Origin: Brachypterus glaber
Taxonomy: Eukaryota > Arthropoda > Insecta > Coleoptera > Kateretidae
NCBI GenBank assembly: GCA_958510825.1
Contig: OY294047.1
Span: forward strand, 52,621,365 to 52,685,364
Reading direction: 5' to 3'
DNA: 64,000 nucleotides
Shown here: positions 1-13,200 of the stretch, piece by piece
Numbering within the stretch: the stretch's first letter is position 1
How the letters are laid out: each line of letters opens with the position of its first letter
The notes under the pieces: generated by a model
Seen by the model: only the letters and a program-made list of their open reading frames with translations
What the model was told of the DNA's origin: nothing
Database searches by the model: none
Position numbers and translations under genes: made by a program

Positions 1-50
1 TTCTAGCCTTACGCGCTGTGAAGAGTATAAATAAGACAACTGTAATTCAG

Positions 51-295
51 CCAACGAACTAACAACTCTTATCTCTAGAATACGCATACCGTTAATATAA
101 AGTATCGCCAACATCTCGGTTTGTTTGTAAACAAATAGTAGATATATTCAAGCCTGAACAATAACAATTACCAGTAACTGTTATATTGTTGTCTCTGTCA
201 GAACAAAGCTGTGCGAGTAAGACAGACAAATGTATATGTTGGCTACGTTTTTATCAGTTTTTACAAATGAAATGCCTATTCTAAAGAGAACAGCA
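51..295. repeat. Dispersed repeat, about 245 bp, copy 1
   Basis: Direct partner of 49522-49763, almost identical, 49 kb away. Non-coding; no terminal repeats or poly(A) tail recognised. Confidence 0.75.
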
Positions 296-375
296 TCAAA
301 ATTTAAAGTGTGGGGCACCATTTTAAGGGAAATATAGCGTATTATTTACTAGAGTCGTCAAAAATAACAATCATA

Positions 376-1111
376 TACAGGGTGATCCATAACTGGCATG
401 CCAAAATTTAAGAGGTGATTCTAGATCCAAAAATATAAAAAAAGTTCCTATAAAGGTTGGTCCGGAAATGAGCCCTAAGGGATCTAGGGCCCTTTAAAAT
501 TGTAATAAAAATAAGGTTTTTAATTAATAACTCGGGTACCGTTTAAGCTAGAGCGGCGAGCTTTTGCATGTATACTAGTATTAATAAGGGCAATAAGTTT
601 ATGTTAATTTATTTTTTTAATTTATCCAGAGGCGTGCCCAGACGGACAAAATATATGAGGCTTAAAACATTTTTGCCCCAAACTTTTCTATGTGTATGTT
701 TTTTGGATTTGTTGTAAAAAATATAGATTTCTAGAGTAAAAATACATATAAAATATCATATAGTGTAACACTGTAGGAGCAATCGTTATCAAAAAAAAAT
801 GCAATTAAGAGGAAGTAACATTTTGTGCCACCAAAAACGTTACTTTTTAAAAGTCTATTACTCCTTTAATATTAAATTTAGGTGTTTTGGTGTATAATAC
901 TTTTTTGCTCAGTTTTAAATGAAGAATCACCCTGCAGCATTAAAATTTTATTGGTGCTTTTTTTTTGTTCCCCATTCAATACGTCATCTTCGAAGGGCCG
1001 TAGCTCCATAGGGCTCATTTCCGGACCAACCTTTATAGAAACTTTTTTTCATATTTTTGGATGTAGAATCACCTCTTAAATTTCGGTACGCGAGTTCTGG
1101 AACAGGCTGTA
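376..1111. mobile_element. TACAGGGTGATCC MITE, 736 bp, copy 1
   Basis: Terminal inverted repeats of about 110 bp, imperfect, starting with TA (likely a TA target). Direct partner at 56410-57139. It lies in the eIF2gamma intron after the last visible exon. A 22-bp segment (GTCGTCAAAAATAACAAT) occurs both just left of it (about 354) and 45 bp right of it (about 1157). Confidence 0.88.
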
Positions 1112-1214
1112 TTTTACAAAAAAAAAAAAATTCAAGCTGAATTTTTTACCTCGATGTCGTCAAAAATAACAATGATATATTTTGTACAAAAAAAAAATCA
1201 GCAGATCTTTTTAC

Positions 1215-4200
1215 CTCGATGTTATATTTCAGCTGAGCGGAAATCGGGATGATCGGGGCGCCCTCTGCGACGGTTCCCTGCACAAATTTCACGATTTGCT
1301 CGTGCTGTTCCTTGGCCTGGCCCTCTTTGACGAGATCGATCTTGTTTTGCAAAATGACGATGTGTTTTAGCTTCATGATTTCGATGGCGGCCAAATGTTC
1401 GCTCGTTTGCGGTTGCGGACAAGATTCGTTACCTAAAAATTTTAATTTTATACATAGTAGTCGGATTTGGATAGTCGGAGCTGTTTTAAAATTGCTAGGC
1501 TCCGGATCCAGTTACTTTGGTTGCTGGAAGTTCAAAAAGCTCTGCCGAGTCATATACATTTCATTTAATACATTCAGATCCAGTTGCTATTCATCCGTGA
1601 GACGAGTAAAATGTACTTTCGGCAGGAATTAGTAGTACGTTAAGCGCGTTTAATTTTCTAGCATCAAGTCTTTAGTATTAGTTATTTATTTATTTATTTG
1701 CTATCTTAGATATGCCCCAGAATCGATTTTATATATTTTATAGTGATTGTATGGAAGATGTACAGTAAAATGACGAACATGTGATTATATTGGAGTAAGA
1801 ATGGAATTTTATGTTTTTTAATCATTTATAATGCTGATAAATTTTGATTTGGAAGCAACTAATAATAAAAAGTCCAAACAAAAAGAAGTTTTTATACGTA
1901 CAAAATTTTTTATATACAAGCGCATGCGCAAATATAATTACAAATTAGAAAAAACTGCCTTGGCAACAGCTAACACAACCAACAGTAAACACGAAAAGGA
2001 AATAAGGAAAAGAAAAAGAAAAGGTCTTACAGAAGACTGGGAATTTTATATAATTAAAACAGGAGTGGGCATGGTAAAAAGCCAGACAAGAACCACTCTT
2101 GGTGAATTGAGTAACTAAGAGGGATCTGGCTAATTATCTCACTGAGAAAAGGCCAAAATAAAGGAAGAAGAAGAATACATTCAGATTAAGCTATTTTCAT
2201 AGTTATACACAATAATTCTGGGGTCAAGGGGTAAGAACTGTCATTAAAAGGTGCCTTTGACATATGTGATACTTAATTTTTTGAAGAAATGAGAATTTAT
2301 GAAATGACATTTTAATTAAATGAAAATTCTTTAGACTTTTTAGTGTTGACATATGTCAAATAAACTTTTTAAATCCTTTTTTACCCCTTGGCCTACTGAA
2401 TAATTATGTAAAACTGTGAAAATAGACTAATCTAAATGTAATGTGTTTGACTCGGTAAATTAAAATATATTTATATAAAACATTTTACTATTCCTTAAAA
2501 CGACTTTTGTTTGATTAACGCAGTCGTCCCTCCGAAGTGACTGATCGACTTCGTGCTTTTTAGCACTCTTCAGAGCCACATATCGGTAGTAGGGACAACT
2601 ACGAAAATCAAATCCTTTCCATATATCTCTATATAGAGTTTAAAAATCGTTGTAAGGAAAAGCAAAAACAGCTAGCGATATCTACTGCTAAAAGCAGAGA
2701 CTGGATAAACCTATCAACAGTCCAAAAAAGGAAGCAGTTATTGGTTTCAAGAACCTATTGCACGCTGTCGATAGGGGGCAGATTAATCAATGCCACGGTG
2801 GACATTGCCGCCAATTGAATCCTAAACGCTAGGAGGTCACCTTTTACAGTGGTATCTGAATTAATAAACTAAATTTAGTTTATTAATTCAGATACCACTG
2901 TAAAAGGTGGAGGGACGACTGCGTTAATCAAACAAAAGTCGTTTTAAGGAATAGTAAAATGTTTTATATAGATTTTTTAAATTTGTAAATATCAAACAAT
3001 TTAATTTAGTTTAAAATATATTTATCGAGGACCCCATTTCACCATTTTCGGAGCTTCTAGCATCCCAAGGAACCCGATCCAGGACCTGGCGATTTGTTAA
3101 TAGCCTAATTTAAATGTACTTTAAGACATATATAAAATACAGCTGGGAGCAAATAATGAAATAAAAATAGACACCAGCTCTTAGACTATAGCGAGGGGGC
3201 ATCAGTTTTTTTCTTCAACTTTTTTTCGTTATATTTTTTGAATAATTGGACGATATTTCCTTACCGGCGATCAGCAAAAGTGCCGCGTCCATAACAGCGG
3301 CTCCGTTCAACATGGTGGCCATAAGAATGTCGTGACCGGGGCAGTCGACGAAACTGACGTGACGTACCAGCTGGAAGCGCCCGGTGCACGCGGGCCGCAG
3401 ACAAGGGAAGTTGTCGTCTTTGGAGGAGCTGCCCGAGATGTAGCACGCCGGCCGGGGGCACTTGGGGTTGTCACACTTGTAGATTTTGGCATTGGCATAA
3501 CCTACGTAAAAAAGGAAAAGTAAAATTTTATCTAACAGAGCTGGCTCGCGCAATACGTTACTTGCCCTAATAGTGTAGCATTCTTGGGCCTCTCTTATTC
3601 ATTATTTTTATAAATGATCTGCATGAGACTCTTCAAAACCCAGACCAGGCTCTGGTCAGCTCCGCAGATGACTCTAACTTTTTAATTAAATCTAACTCTT
3701 TTAAAAAAATAAACTTTTCCTAGCAATCAAAAATTGGCTAATTAAGAATAAACTTATATTAAATGAAGAAAAAACAAATTTTATGTTATTTAAGTTGCGT
3801 CGTGATGCACAAACAACAATAAATGTCAATAATTGCGAAAAAAAGGTTGCAAACGATGTTCGATTTTTGGGGCTGCATATTGACCAGGGCCTGAGCTGGC
3901 GTTCACATGTGGATCATTTACATACAAATTTAAACCGAGTTAGCTACTCATTTTTAATATTAAGGAGATACACGGAGATTCATACGTTAAAACTAGTTTA
4001 TCATTCCAATTTTCAGAGTCTTTTAAGTTATGGTATTATTTTTTGGGGAAGAGATATTCAGGCCTATTCACACGTACCATTGATATTGAGATTTGTGGCA
4101 ATATTGACGAAAATTGCAAGGTCATGTATTAAAACTGCATGGGATTGTAATTTTTGTCAATATTGAATAGATTTCAATGGTACATGTGAATAGGCCTGAT

Positions 4201-7200
4201 TGAGTCTGTTTTCTTATGTCAGAAAAAGGCACTTCGTGCAAATTTTTGTATCAATTAATTTTTATTGTTCTTTTAAGTCGTCACAAAATGTGAGAAACAA
4301 AGATGTCAATAACCAGTATGTCCTCCTCTGTTCTTAGGCTAAACATTTACGCCCAAAACTTTATTTAACCAATCGTCTTCCATTGCAAAACGAAATTGGA
4401 AATAATTTTATTTTTATGGACGATTACGCCACTCCCCACCGCACAAGAAAGGTTACCAATTTGCTACAGCAAGGTTCAAAAAGTTCAAAGAATACACTGG
4501 CCAGCAAACTCACCTGACATGAATCCTTGTGAGAACGTGTGGGATATGCTAAAAAGGATAATTCTGAATAGAGGTAACCCCCCGTTTACCCTTCAGGAGC
4601 TAATTGTTGCTGTTCAAGATGAATGGAACAACATATCGCAGGAAGCCATGTAATACCTTTTTATTGGCATGCTCAAAATGTTTTGTTTGAGAACAGAGGA
4701 CATACTGGTTATTGAAATATTTCTTTCTCACATTTTGTGACTAATTTTATTTTTTGGCGATGTGTTTATTTTTATTATTTTTAGATTTTTTTTTTGGTTT
4801 AAAATGGGGTTGAAAATGGTAAGTTTCGTCAAAATTCGCCTTCCGCCATTTTGAATTCTTTAATTTTAATATTATATTTGAAATCTGCATCATCAAAAAT
4901 ATAATCATACCAAATTTCATAAATATTGGACTATTTTTAAAATTTTGACCAACATCTTGGACCCGCCCTTTGGAATTTTTGAATTTTAATTTCAGATTTG
5001 GCAAATCAACGATGTCGAAAACTACAAAATCTACTGTTAGTTTTTCTAAGCAGAATTTTGGCCACTTTTTGTAATTTCTATCCCATAGTGTGGGGTACAG
5101 ATATAATGTCCCTAAGTGTATATTTTTTTTGTGGAATTAAAAAAAGATATTTAAAATATAGATATATATTTATTGGAAAACAATGTTTTCAAAACATACA
5201 AATTAATTTCTACATATATGAACAATAAACATAATAATACATAAAAAATTATTCATTTTCCTCCATAGTATATCAATATGGAAGAACGATTTATGTAAAA
5301 TTTAACAAAAAGATTGTTGAACAATTTTGAGAGATCAAAACACATTTTCTGCAATATTTATTAAAATTATGTATACTAAATGTAATTTTCTCTATGGTAC
5401 ACACGTTTTAAACATTGAAAAAATGTATATTGTTTTAAATAAAATATTTTAAAATAGAAAACCTAGGTTCATTTTTTAGTCAAAATTATAAAATACAATC
5501 TTCTTATTAAAAAGGGCAGTATTTGTGTTTAATAAAATAATCTAACAATTAAATACAAGGAAAATTTTTATATAAAAACATATTAGGTACTTGTAATTAA
5601 TTTTTTATTCAAGCGTACTAAAATATTCATATTTTATAACTGAACACACTAGTTAGAAGTGATCTATTTTTTTACAGTAAAAAAATGAGTTCAATGTTGT
5701 ATGCCGTAAAAAAAAGTTAGTTAGAAAAACAACCACTGACGGCTGCACTCTTTGACTTTGATGACAGCCATACTTCAAACTTGTTTGTTTATTATTTAAA
5801 CGGGTGGTTGACTCGAGATTCTGTGCAAAAACCTTGTGTGAAATTGATTAAAAATGATTAAAGAAGAATATAATATATTATGGTTTATACACCTACAAAT
5901 CTCTCCGAAATTGCAAATGCTACATTAGACAAGTTACCATCGAAATCGCGAAAAGTGTACGATTTAGCCTACGAAAAAAATTTAAAATGAGCTAAGGAAG
6001 GTTTAAGTTTATTTCGAAAGGGTTTTATTGGCATATTTTAATAAGAAAAACATACTTTATTACTGAATAAATTAAATTCAAAAATTAATATTTAAAAATA
6101 TATATATAGGATGCTTGAAGAAAAAATAGCATGTTTCACTCAGAGGAAAAGTGCTTTTTTTTACTCGTCTGTAGTTTCCGCACTCAGCTTCGCGTCGTCC
6201 GTAAATTCTACAGACTAGTAAAAAAAGATTCACTTTTCCTCTTAGTAAAACAATATACTATTGTATGTACGAGTATCTAAAAAAGATATAACACACATAA
6301 TACGATATTAGATATTGTCTAAAATAGATATTCTTCGAATATCTGCTCCAGATATACATAGAATGTCCTTTTGTATTTCTGTTTAATTTTTTCATTACTG
6401 GCTTAGCTAAAGCTTGACTTTTTTCTATTTTAAACACGTTATTCAAATAAAAATTATATTAAAATATATTGTTTTAAAATTTTCATTATAACAAACACTA
6501 ATAACTTCTTATTAACATTAAAATCATCAATAAAATTTAATATCCTTACAACCAATAAACTCTAGTTCATTAATTACAACAAAAATGATTAAAGAGTTTT
6601 TGATTCCGCATTTACTCTTTATTTAAAAAATTTAATAAAATTTTAAAACATTAAATATTTACAATTGTTACTAACAATTTGTTAGATATTAGAATAAAAG
6701 TATTAATTTTTTGTTTTTATACCAAACCCTGTATAGAAATCAAAGAACTTTTACCTCAAGAAGGAATATGATGAAATCTACCGTATGCTTTGTTTGAAGC
6801 GTGAACCAACTACGGTGAGGGGCTGGTGGGGACTGACTATTGTTTACACTTAGTACGCGTAAAGAGAGAGAAAGAATGTGTAAACTCGATCTAATGTCGT
6901 AAAATGACTGACAGGGGTACAGTGTTGCCGATTGGAAACATATACTTTGGATATTTTATTGTAACTTTTAAGAAACATTAGTTCTGTATGAGTTTTATAT
7001 GAACTAGTAGTTTAATTTTAATAGATTTCAATATACTATATTATTAAACATAATTACAGTATACACAATAAAGTTTTTTACATTTTTAATTTAAGTATAA
7101 TGATTTGAATTTATGATAAGGTGGAAACTACGCAACATCGCTACTAGGTAGCCTGAAAGTCGACTAGCGACGTCTACATTTTACACCACAAAGCTGTATC

Positions 7201-10200
7201 GCGTTTCTGTTAGTAAATAAACAAACAAAAAGATGACACCTTCATAAACATTGGTCTGAAATTACTTCTTGAGGTAAAAGTTCTTTGATAGAAATATTAA
7301 ATTTTATATTTTTGAATTTATATTAAAATTGACTACCTTTCAAAGTTTAAAATAAATAAAATCGGACCATCAATATAGAAATAAATTTTCAGTAAAAATT
7401 ACGTTTACTGGATAAACGTAAATTTTACTTAATTTCTTACTGAAAAAAAAAGGTCTGTGTGTAATAAATAAAATAGATATTTTCTGCGAAATAATGTCAA
7501 TAATTTTTTCTAAAACCATACCATGGAGGGGTAAATGTCCACCGAAATCTAGTGTACAAACCTCGCGAAATCTTACAAAACTGAATCGTGCAAAATAAAA
7601 TGCGATATCTTACGAAATCTTGCGATATCTTACGAAATCTTACGAAATCTTGCGTAATCTTACAAACCCGAATCGTGCAAAATAAAATGCGAAATCTTAT
7701 AGAACCGCAAATGCGGAATCTTACGAAATCTTTCTAAATCTGCGAAATCTTGAGAAATCTTGCGAAATCTTACAAAACCGAATCGTGCAAAATGCGAAAT
7801 CTTACAGAAACGAATCTTGCAACATAAAATGCTTAATCTGCGAAATCTTACAGAACCGCGGAATCTTACAAAATCTGCGAAATCTTGCGAAATGCGAAAT
7901 CTGACAAAACCGAATCGTCCAAAATTCGAAATCTTACGAAATCTGCGAAATCTTACGAAATATTACAAAACCGAATCGTGCAAAATAAAATGCGAAATCT
8001 TACAGAACCGCAAATGCGGAATCTTACGAAATCTGCGAAATCTTACAAAACCGAATCGTGCAAAATAAAATGCGAAATCTTACGAAATCCCGCGAAATCT
8101 TGTGTACACGAATTCGGTGGAGATTTACCCCCTCGCATACCTTGCTATATTTCAAAACAGATATCTCCTACACAAATCAGCGTCGCATTTACACAAAGCC
8201 CTCCCGTTTTTAATCGCCTCATTTTTATCCGGAGTTTTGAGTTTAGGAATATACTTTTCCGGAGTTTTCGTAGGCGAGTTCGATATCATCATGTAGTCAA
8301 AGGTCAGTTCCTCGCCTCTCTCTATTTGCCTAATCGCAAAAAGCGCTAATTTCGGCAACATAGGGTCTAGGCAGTTGATCCAAACCGCGTAAACCGCCAA
8401 ATTAGGATCACAGGAGTGGTTGATGAAGTGTGATTCGTTCCCGTAGTTAGCGGCGTCCACGGTGTAGAGGTTATCTTTTGAGGAGTAGTCCAGGTCGAAG
8501 AGGTAAGTCCTGCCAGCGGCGTCATAGGCTTTGCCCCGGGTCTCCGCCTCCTCGTGCGTGATAACCTCCCCCACGTACTCGCACACGAACTCCCCACAGT
8601 GAATCTTTCTCATAGCTTTCACGCCCCAGCCGCAACCGTTCGACGTGCGAAAAATACACAGCGGCACTTTTCTACCGTTTTGTACCACCCGATTTCTGCA
8701 GTTCGCGGGACACTTGCACAGTTTGTTGCACTCGTGGACGGGCGTTCCCGGGTTGACGTTGATCCTTCCCATTCCTCTATAGGTGAATCCTCCGTGGTCC
8801 TGTTTCCCGCAACAGGATTTCCTAGGGCCACACTCCTCGCAAACGCAGCCCGTTGCTGGAATGTTGGGTATTTTGATAGCGGTGGAAAAATACTCGTTTA
8901 TATACGTAAAACCTGCTGGAGGTCCTTCCAGATCGACCTCGTTTTCCACCCTCAACTCGGTTTCATCCTTGGACATGGCGTTTATCCCCTCCTCCCAGTT
9001 TTTTAAATTTTTCAGCTGTTTTTCTCGTTTTATACTTAGCTGATACTGAAACAACAACTTTAAACATTCCTTTTTCAGGTTGACATGACCTTCCTTGGGC
9101 GGGTGAGCTATAAACCTTAACAGTTTTAACTTGATATTTATTAATTCAGGTATTTTGTTAAAATCAGGACATTGTTGAAGTAAATAATCGTCGTTTATGT
9201 CCGGACTAATATCCATTTTACCGCACAGATCGTCTATAGAGTCTTTAGTCACGTGACGGTCGAAAAACTCGTTTAAAAGATCGTGGCATTTTTCCACGTG
9301 TTCGCTGGGTTCCCACGTGTTACACTTGTCCGAATAGTCTTTCCACTTCACCAGGAAGTATTGCTTTCCGTCCTGAATTTCGTGCCGCAAAATGTCTTCG
9401 ACTACGAACACGCTGCTGTAGGTGTCTCGGCCGGGAGGCGGTTTCGATGTTTTTTCGTGTTTTCGTTTTTTTCCTCTTCGCTTTTCTTCGTGAAATTTCG
9501 AGTCGAGGGTAATGGGGTCTATCCGATATTTCGTCAATGTCCTAGGCCACGTTACCTTGCCGTTCACATCGAACCGAAGTTTTTCTATAAACAATATTTG
9601 TGTTACTATAGAAAAAAAAATATCGTCGAAATATTTGGATACTGAACATTTTGGTTAAATAAAAGAAAAATATATTATAAAAATCATTTTAAAATATTAG
9701 CCGACGTTTTGGAAACATTTTTTACTATCCTCAAGGCTGCTAAACGTAGGAAAAGTGACATTCAATAATAAAACTACGTTTTTAAAAGGGTAAAAATTGA
9801 TCGATAAAACTTGTATTTACTTTTTTTTGTTTATCAGTTCTTAAGTTGCAAAACAAATGTTTTTAAAACAATGACTAATGTTTAAATTGTTTTTAATTTG
9901 ACTAAAATGTTCAATATACGAATATTTCGACTTTTTTCAAATTTTAGTTAATTTCTAAGTTAAATTTAAGTTTTCTACTATTTCTTGTTCGATGCGAACT
10001 TTTTTCAAGGTTCAGAAGGCACTAGACAAGATGGCGTTGTTATTTTCTACCTTATTATGGATATACAGGATATATTTTAGGTAATTCGGGACGGCTACAG
10101 GACAAATATATAAGCAGGTCATTAACTGATAGAAACAGCTATTTTGGATATTATGGGGTTATGTGCACAAGTTTTGGGATTCAATTCCACAACTTGTGCA

Positions 10201-13200
10201 CAGAACCCTATAACTTGTGCACCCACACTGTCCGAAGTCACCCCACTTGACGGTACTAACTTTTGCGGGTTCGCCATTAACTTAATTTACGACAAAAGCT
10301 TATAAAACGTCTTATTTTAGCTTTTTTTTCTATTTGAGGCATCTTTTCTTTTCAACTTTCACTATTTTTGGTATTATTGACCCCGAATGTGACCCCCTTT
10401 CTCGTTTCACTGGCACAGGTTCCCCTCGTCAAATTAAAATTTAAAAAACCGCGGGCACCAGCAACACTAAGGGCATATCCACAGGCTCGCATAAAAACAT
10501 AGTACAAAACAATGCGATACCGTGATTGGCTTGATGTGCCGCCAAGTATCTTGTAAGCCAATCACGACATCGCATTCTTATTTTTTATGCTCTCATGCAA
10601 GCTTCTGGATAGGCCTTAAAGTCTATAAAAAATCATCCAAATTTAAAACTGCAGATAAAGATGTATAGAAATCTAAAAAGAACGAAAATTTAATGACTAA
10701 ATTCAAGTAAGCATTCAGCAGTTTGCAACAAAAAAATCCTGTAAAAAGACTAATTTTAATATTGTGCAAAAAGTGAAAAATGTAATTTTACTTTATTGAA
10801 ACATACCTTTAATTTAGAGAATTCCTACACAAGTTTTATAATATATTTTTTAAAAGCACTATTTTTAATCACTTTTCAAAAATATTAATACTATTTTAAT
10901 TCAACCACGCACTATAGGGAACGTTCAAGTATTACGTAACGCAAATTGTACCAAAATTCATACACTTCATACCCCGGTTCCCGCGTTATTAAAGGTTGTA
11001 GAGATTTTATATTTTGGCTACCCCCCTAACACACCCCCTATTTGGGGGGGTAGCCAACACATGAAATCTCTACAGCCTTTAATAACGCGAGAAACGGGGT
11101 ATAAAGTGTATGAATTTTGGTACAATTTGCGTTACGTAATACTTGAACGTTCCCATATCACAAATGCGCAAAGATATTTTAATAAAAAACATGGAAAAAT
11201 TAATTAAAAAACACGGAAAAATTAAAAAAAAATCAATATGGACAACAAAGCTATTACATAAAAAAATGGATTTTAAAAATCACATTTGGACTTTCAGAGT
11301 CACATACCCCCTCCCTTGTCAGGATTCTGAAACTGATGAGGACAAAGGAGGAGAATGTTGTCCCCATATCATATAGGTAGTCCAAAAGGTCTCCTGTCAA
11401 ATGGAAACCCCAGATAATAGACGTGGTTTTATGTTGATTTAACCTAAATTACCTTATTCCAAAAATGCTTCCTAAGGAAGCTAGAGCTTTTTGCAGATAG
11501 CGTTACGTCATTTTTTTTAATATTAAAAAAAAAAACGTACAAAAAAATAATAACTGCTGGAGGCAAGTAACACAAAAAGTTTAAATTGATTTTTCTCGAA
11601 AACGGTGCATCATAGCGACTTCAAACAAAAAACCCTAAAGATTTAATTTGAAACATTTAAAGTTGGACATAAAAGACGTAAAAAAGTTGAAAAAAAAATT
11701 ATAATTTAAAGTTTCTGTTTTTGAGACAACTGTGATCCCAATAGAGAAAATGTATTCACAGTGGCAAGTTTGAAAATTTTAAATAGAGGCTTTTTTGAGA
11801 TATTTGAAAACAATCAAAGAGCTCTAGCTTCCTTGGGAAGCATTTTTGAATAAATTTAATTTAGGTTAAATCAACATAAAATCAAGCCTAGTATCTGGGG
11901 TTTCCATTTTGCCAAAAAGTTTTTGGACACACTGTATATCGTAAAAAAAATTTCTTTTAAAATTGAAGCAAATTATATTCAAAAAATACAAATAGTTTTT
12001 GAATATCATTGTCTGTGATGCCATTAATATGTTTAGCTTGTTTAGTTGATTAAGTTAGTAGATGTATTAGTAAAAAGTCCGAAATGGGGCCAACACCAAT
12101 AAAATGTAGTAGATTAAAATTTTACTATTAAATAAGTAAAAAAATATATGTTCTCTGTACAATACAGATAAAATACAAATATGGTACTAAAAAAATAAGC
12201 CTAAATCACCCATACTGATTTGACTTGTGTAGTGCATTCCGAACAGTAAAAAATACACACAAAAAATGTTACATTAAAAAAAAATTGAATAAATTTCTTA
12301 CTTTCAATTTTTTAAGGATCAAAAGTTAAAAATCTATTCATAAAATAACTTTTTAAATAAAAGTTTGATATAAAAATATTTTTTCATATACATAGTTACT
12401 GCAATAATAGAACAAGGAAAAAAAAAATAAAATAAATGATATTAACAAACCAAATTTTAGAATCCTTAATTTAAAATATTTCTGGTTAAAAATTAAACTA
12501 TAATATTAATTTTTTGTTTCTCTTTAAAATGCAATAAAAGGAGAAGTATTTTCTAAAATATATTCTGTGTTATTTTAACAGATAAGTTATTTTAAATGAT
12601 GCCATATTTAAAACTAAATGACAGTTGTTGATTTTTTTATAAATTTTTATGAATTTTATTTTTTACTTTATGATTTTATAACTCTACTTAAATGAAATAT
12701 ATAGACATAAAAAATAAACCAAAAAAATGAGTTAAGGGGCTTTTCAACAATTATGTCACCACTCTAAGGGGAGACTAGGGAGTCAGAGGTTGAGTGTCCG
12801 AGTTGCAGTGACATAACTGTTGAACAGCCCCTTATAGAACACCATCTTTTATCTTTAAATTTTTATGAAGCTGAAGTTTGCAACGTTTTTTTGCAATGAA
12901 AATTCAAATAGTGTATTAAAGTACTAGTTTCATAACATACGTCTTTAGCGCACGAGTACAAGTTTGGAAAACAAGCCGCTTGTGGCGAGTTTTCTAAGGT
13001 ACTAGTGCACTAAAAACTTGTTATGTAGTAAGTACTTTAATATACTATCTGAATTTTCGATGCAAAAAAACATTGCAAACGTCAGCTTCATAAATTTTTA
13101 TATAATTTGATCTATCTAAAATATCTGCAATTCACTAAAATATAGTTTAATTTATTTTTATTCCAAATTAAATTATAATGGATGGTTTTCCCAATCATTA

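Noticed and set aside
1831..2118. 95-residue lysine-rich open frame
   Set aside because: Composition follows local A-rich DNA, no motif or splice partner seen; lies in an eIF2gamma intron.
7760..8349. Two open frames with repeated [16 protein letters not shown] words
   Set aside because: They are translations of the GCGAAATCTTAC minisatellite in two frames; no start context, no codon pattern.
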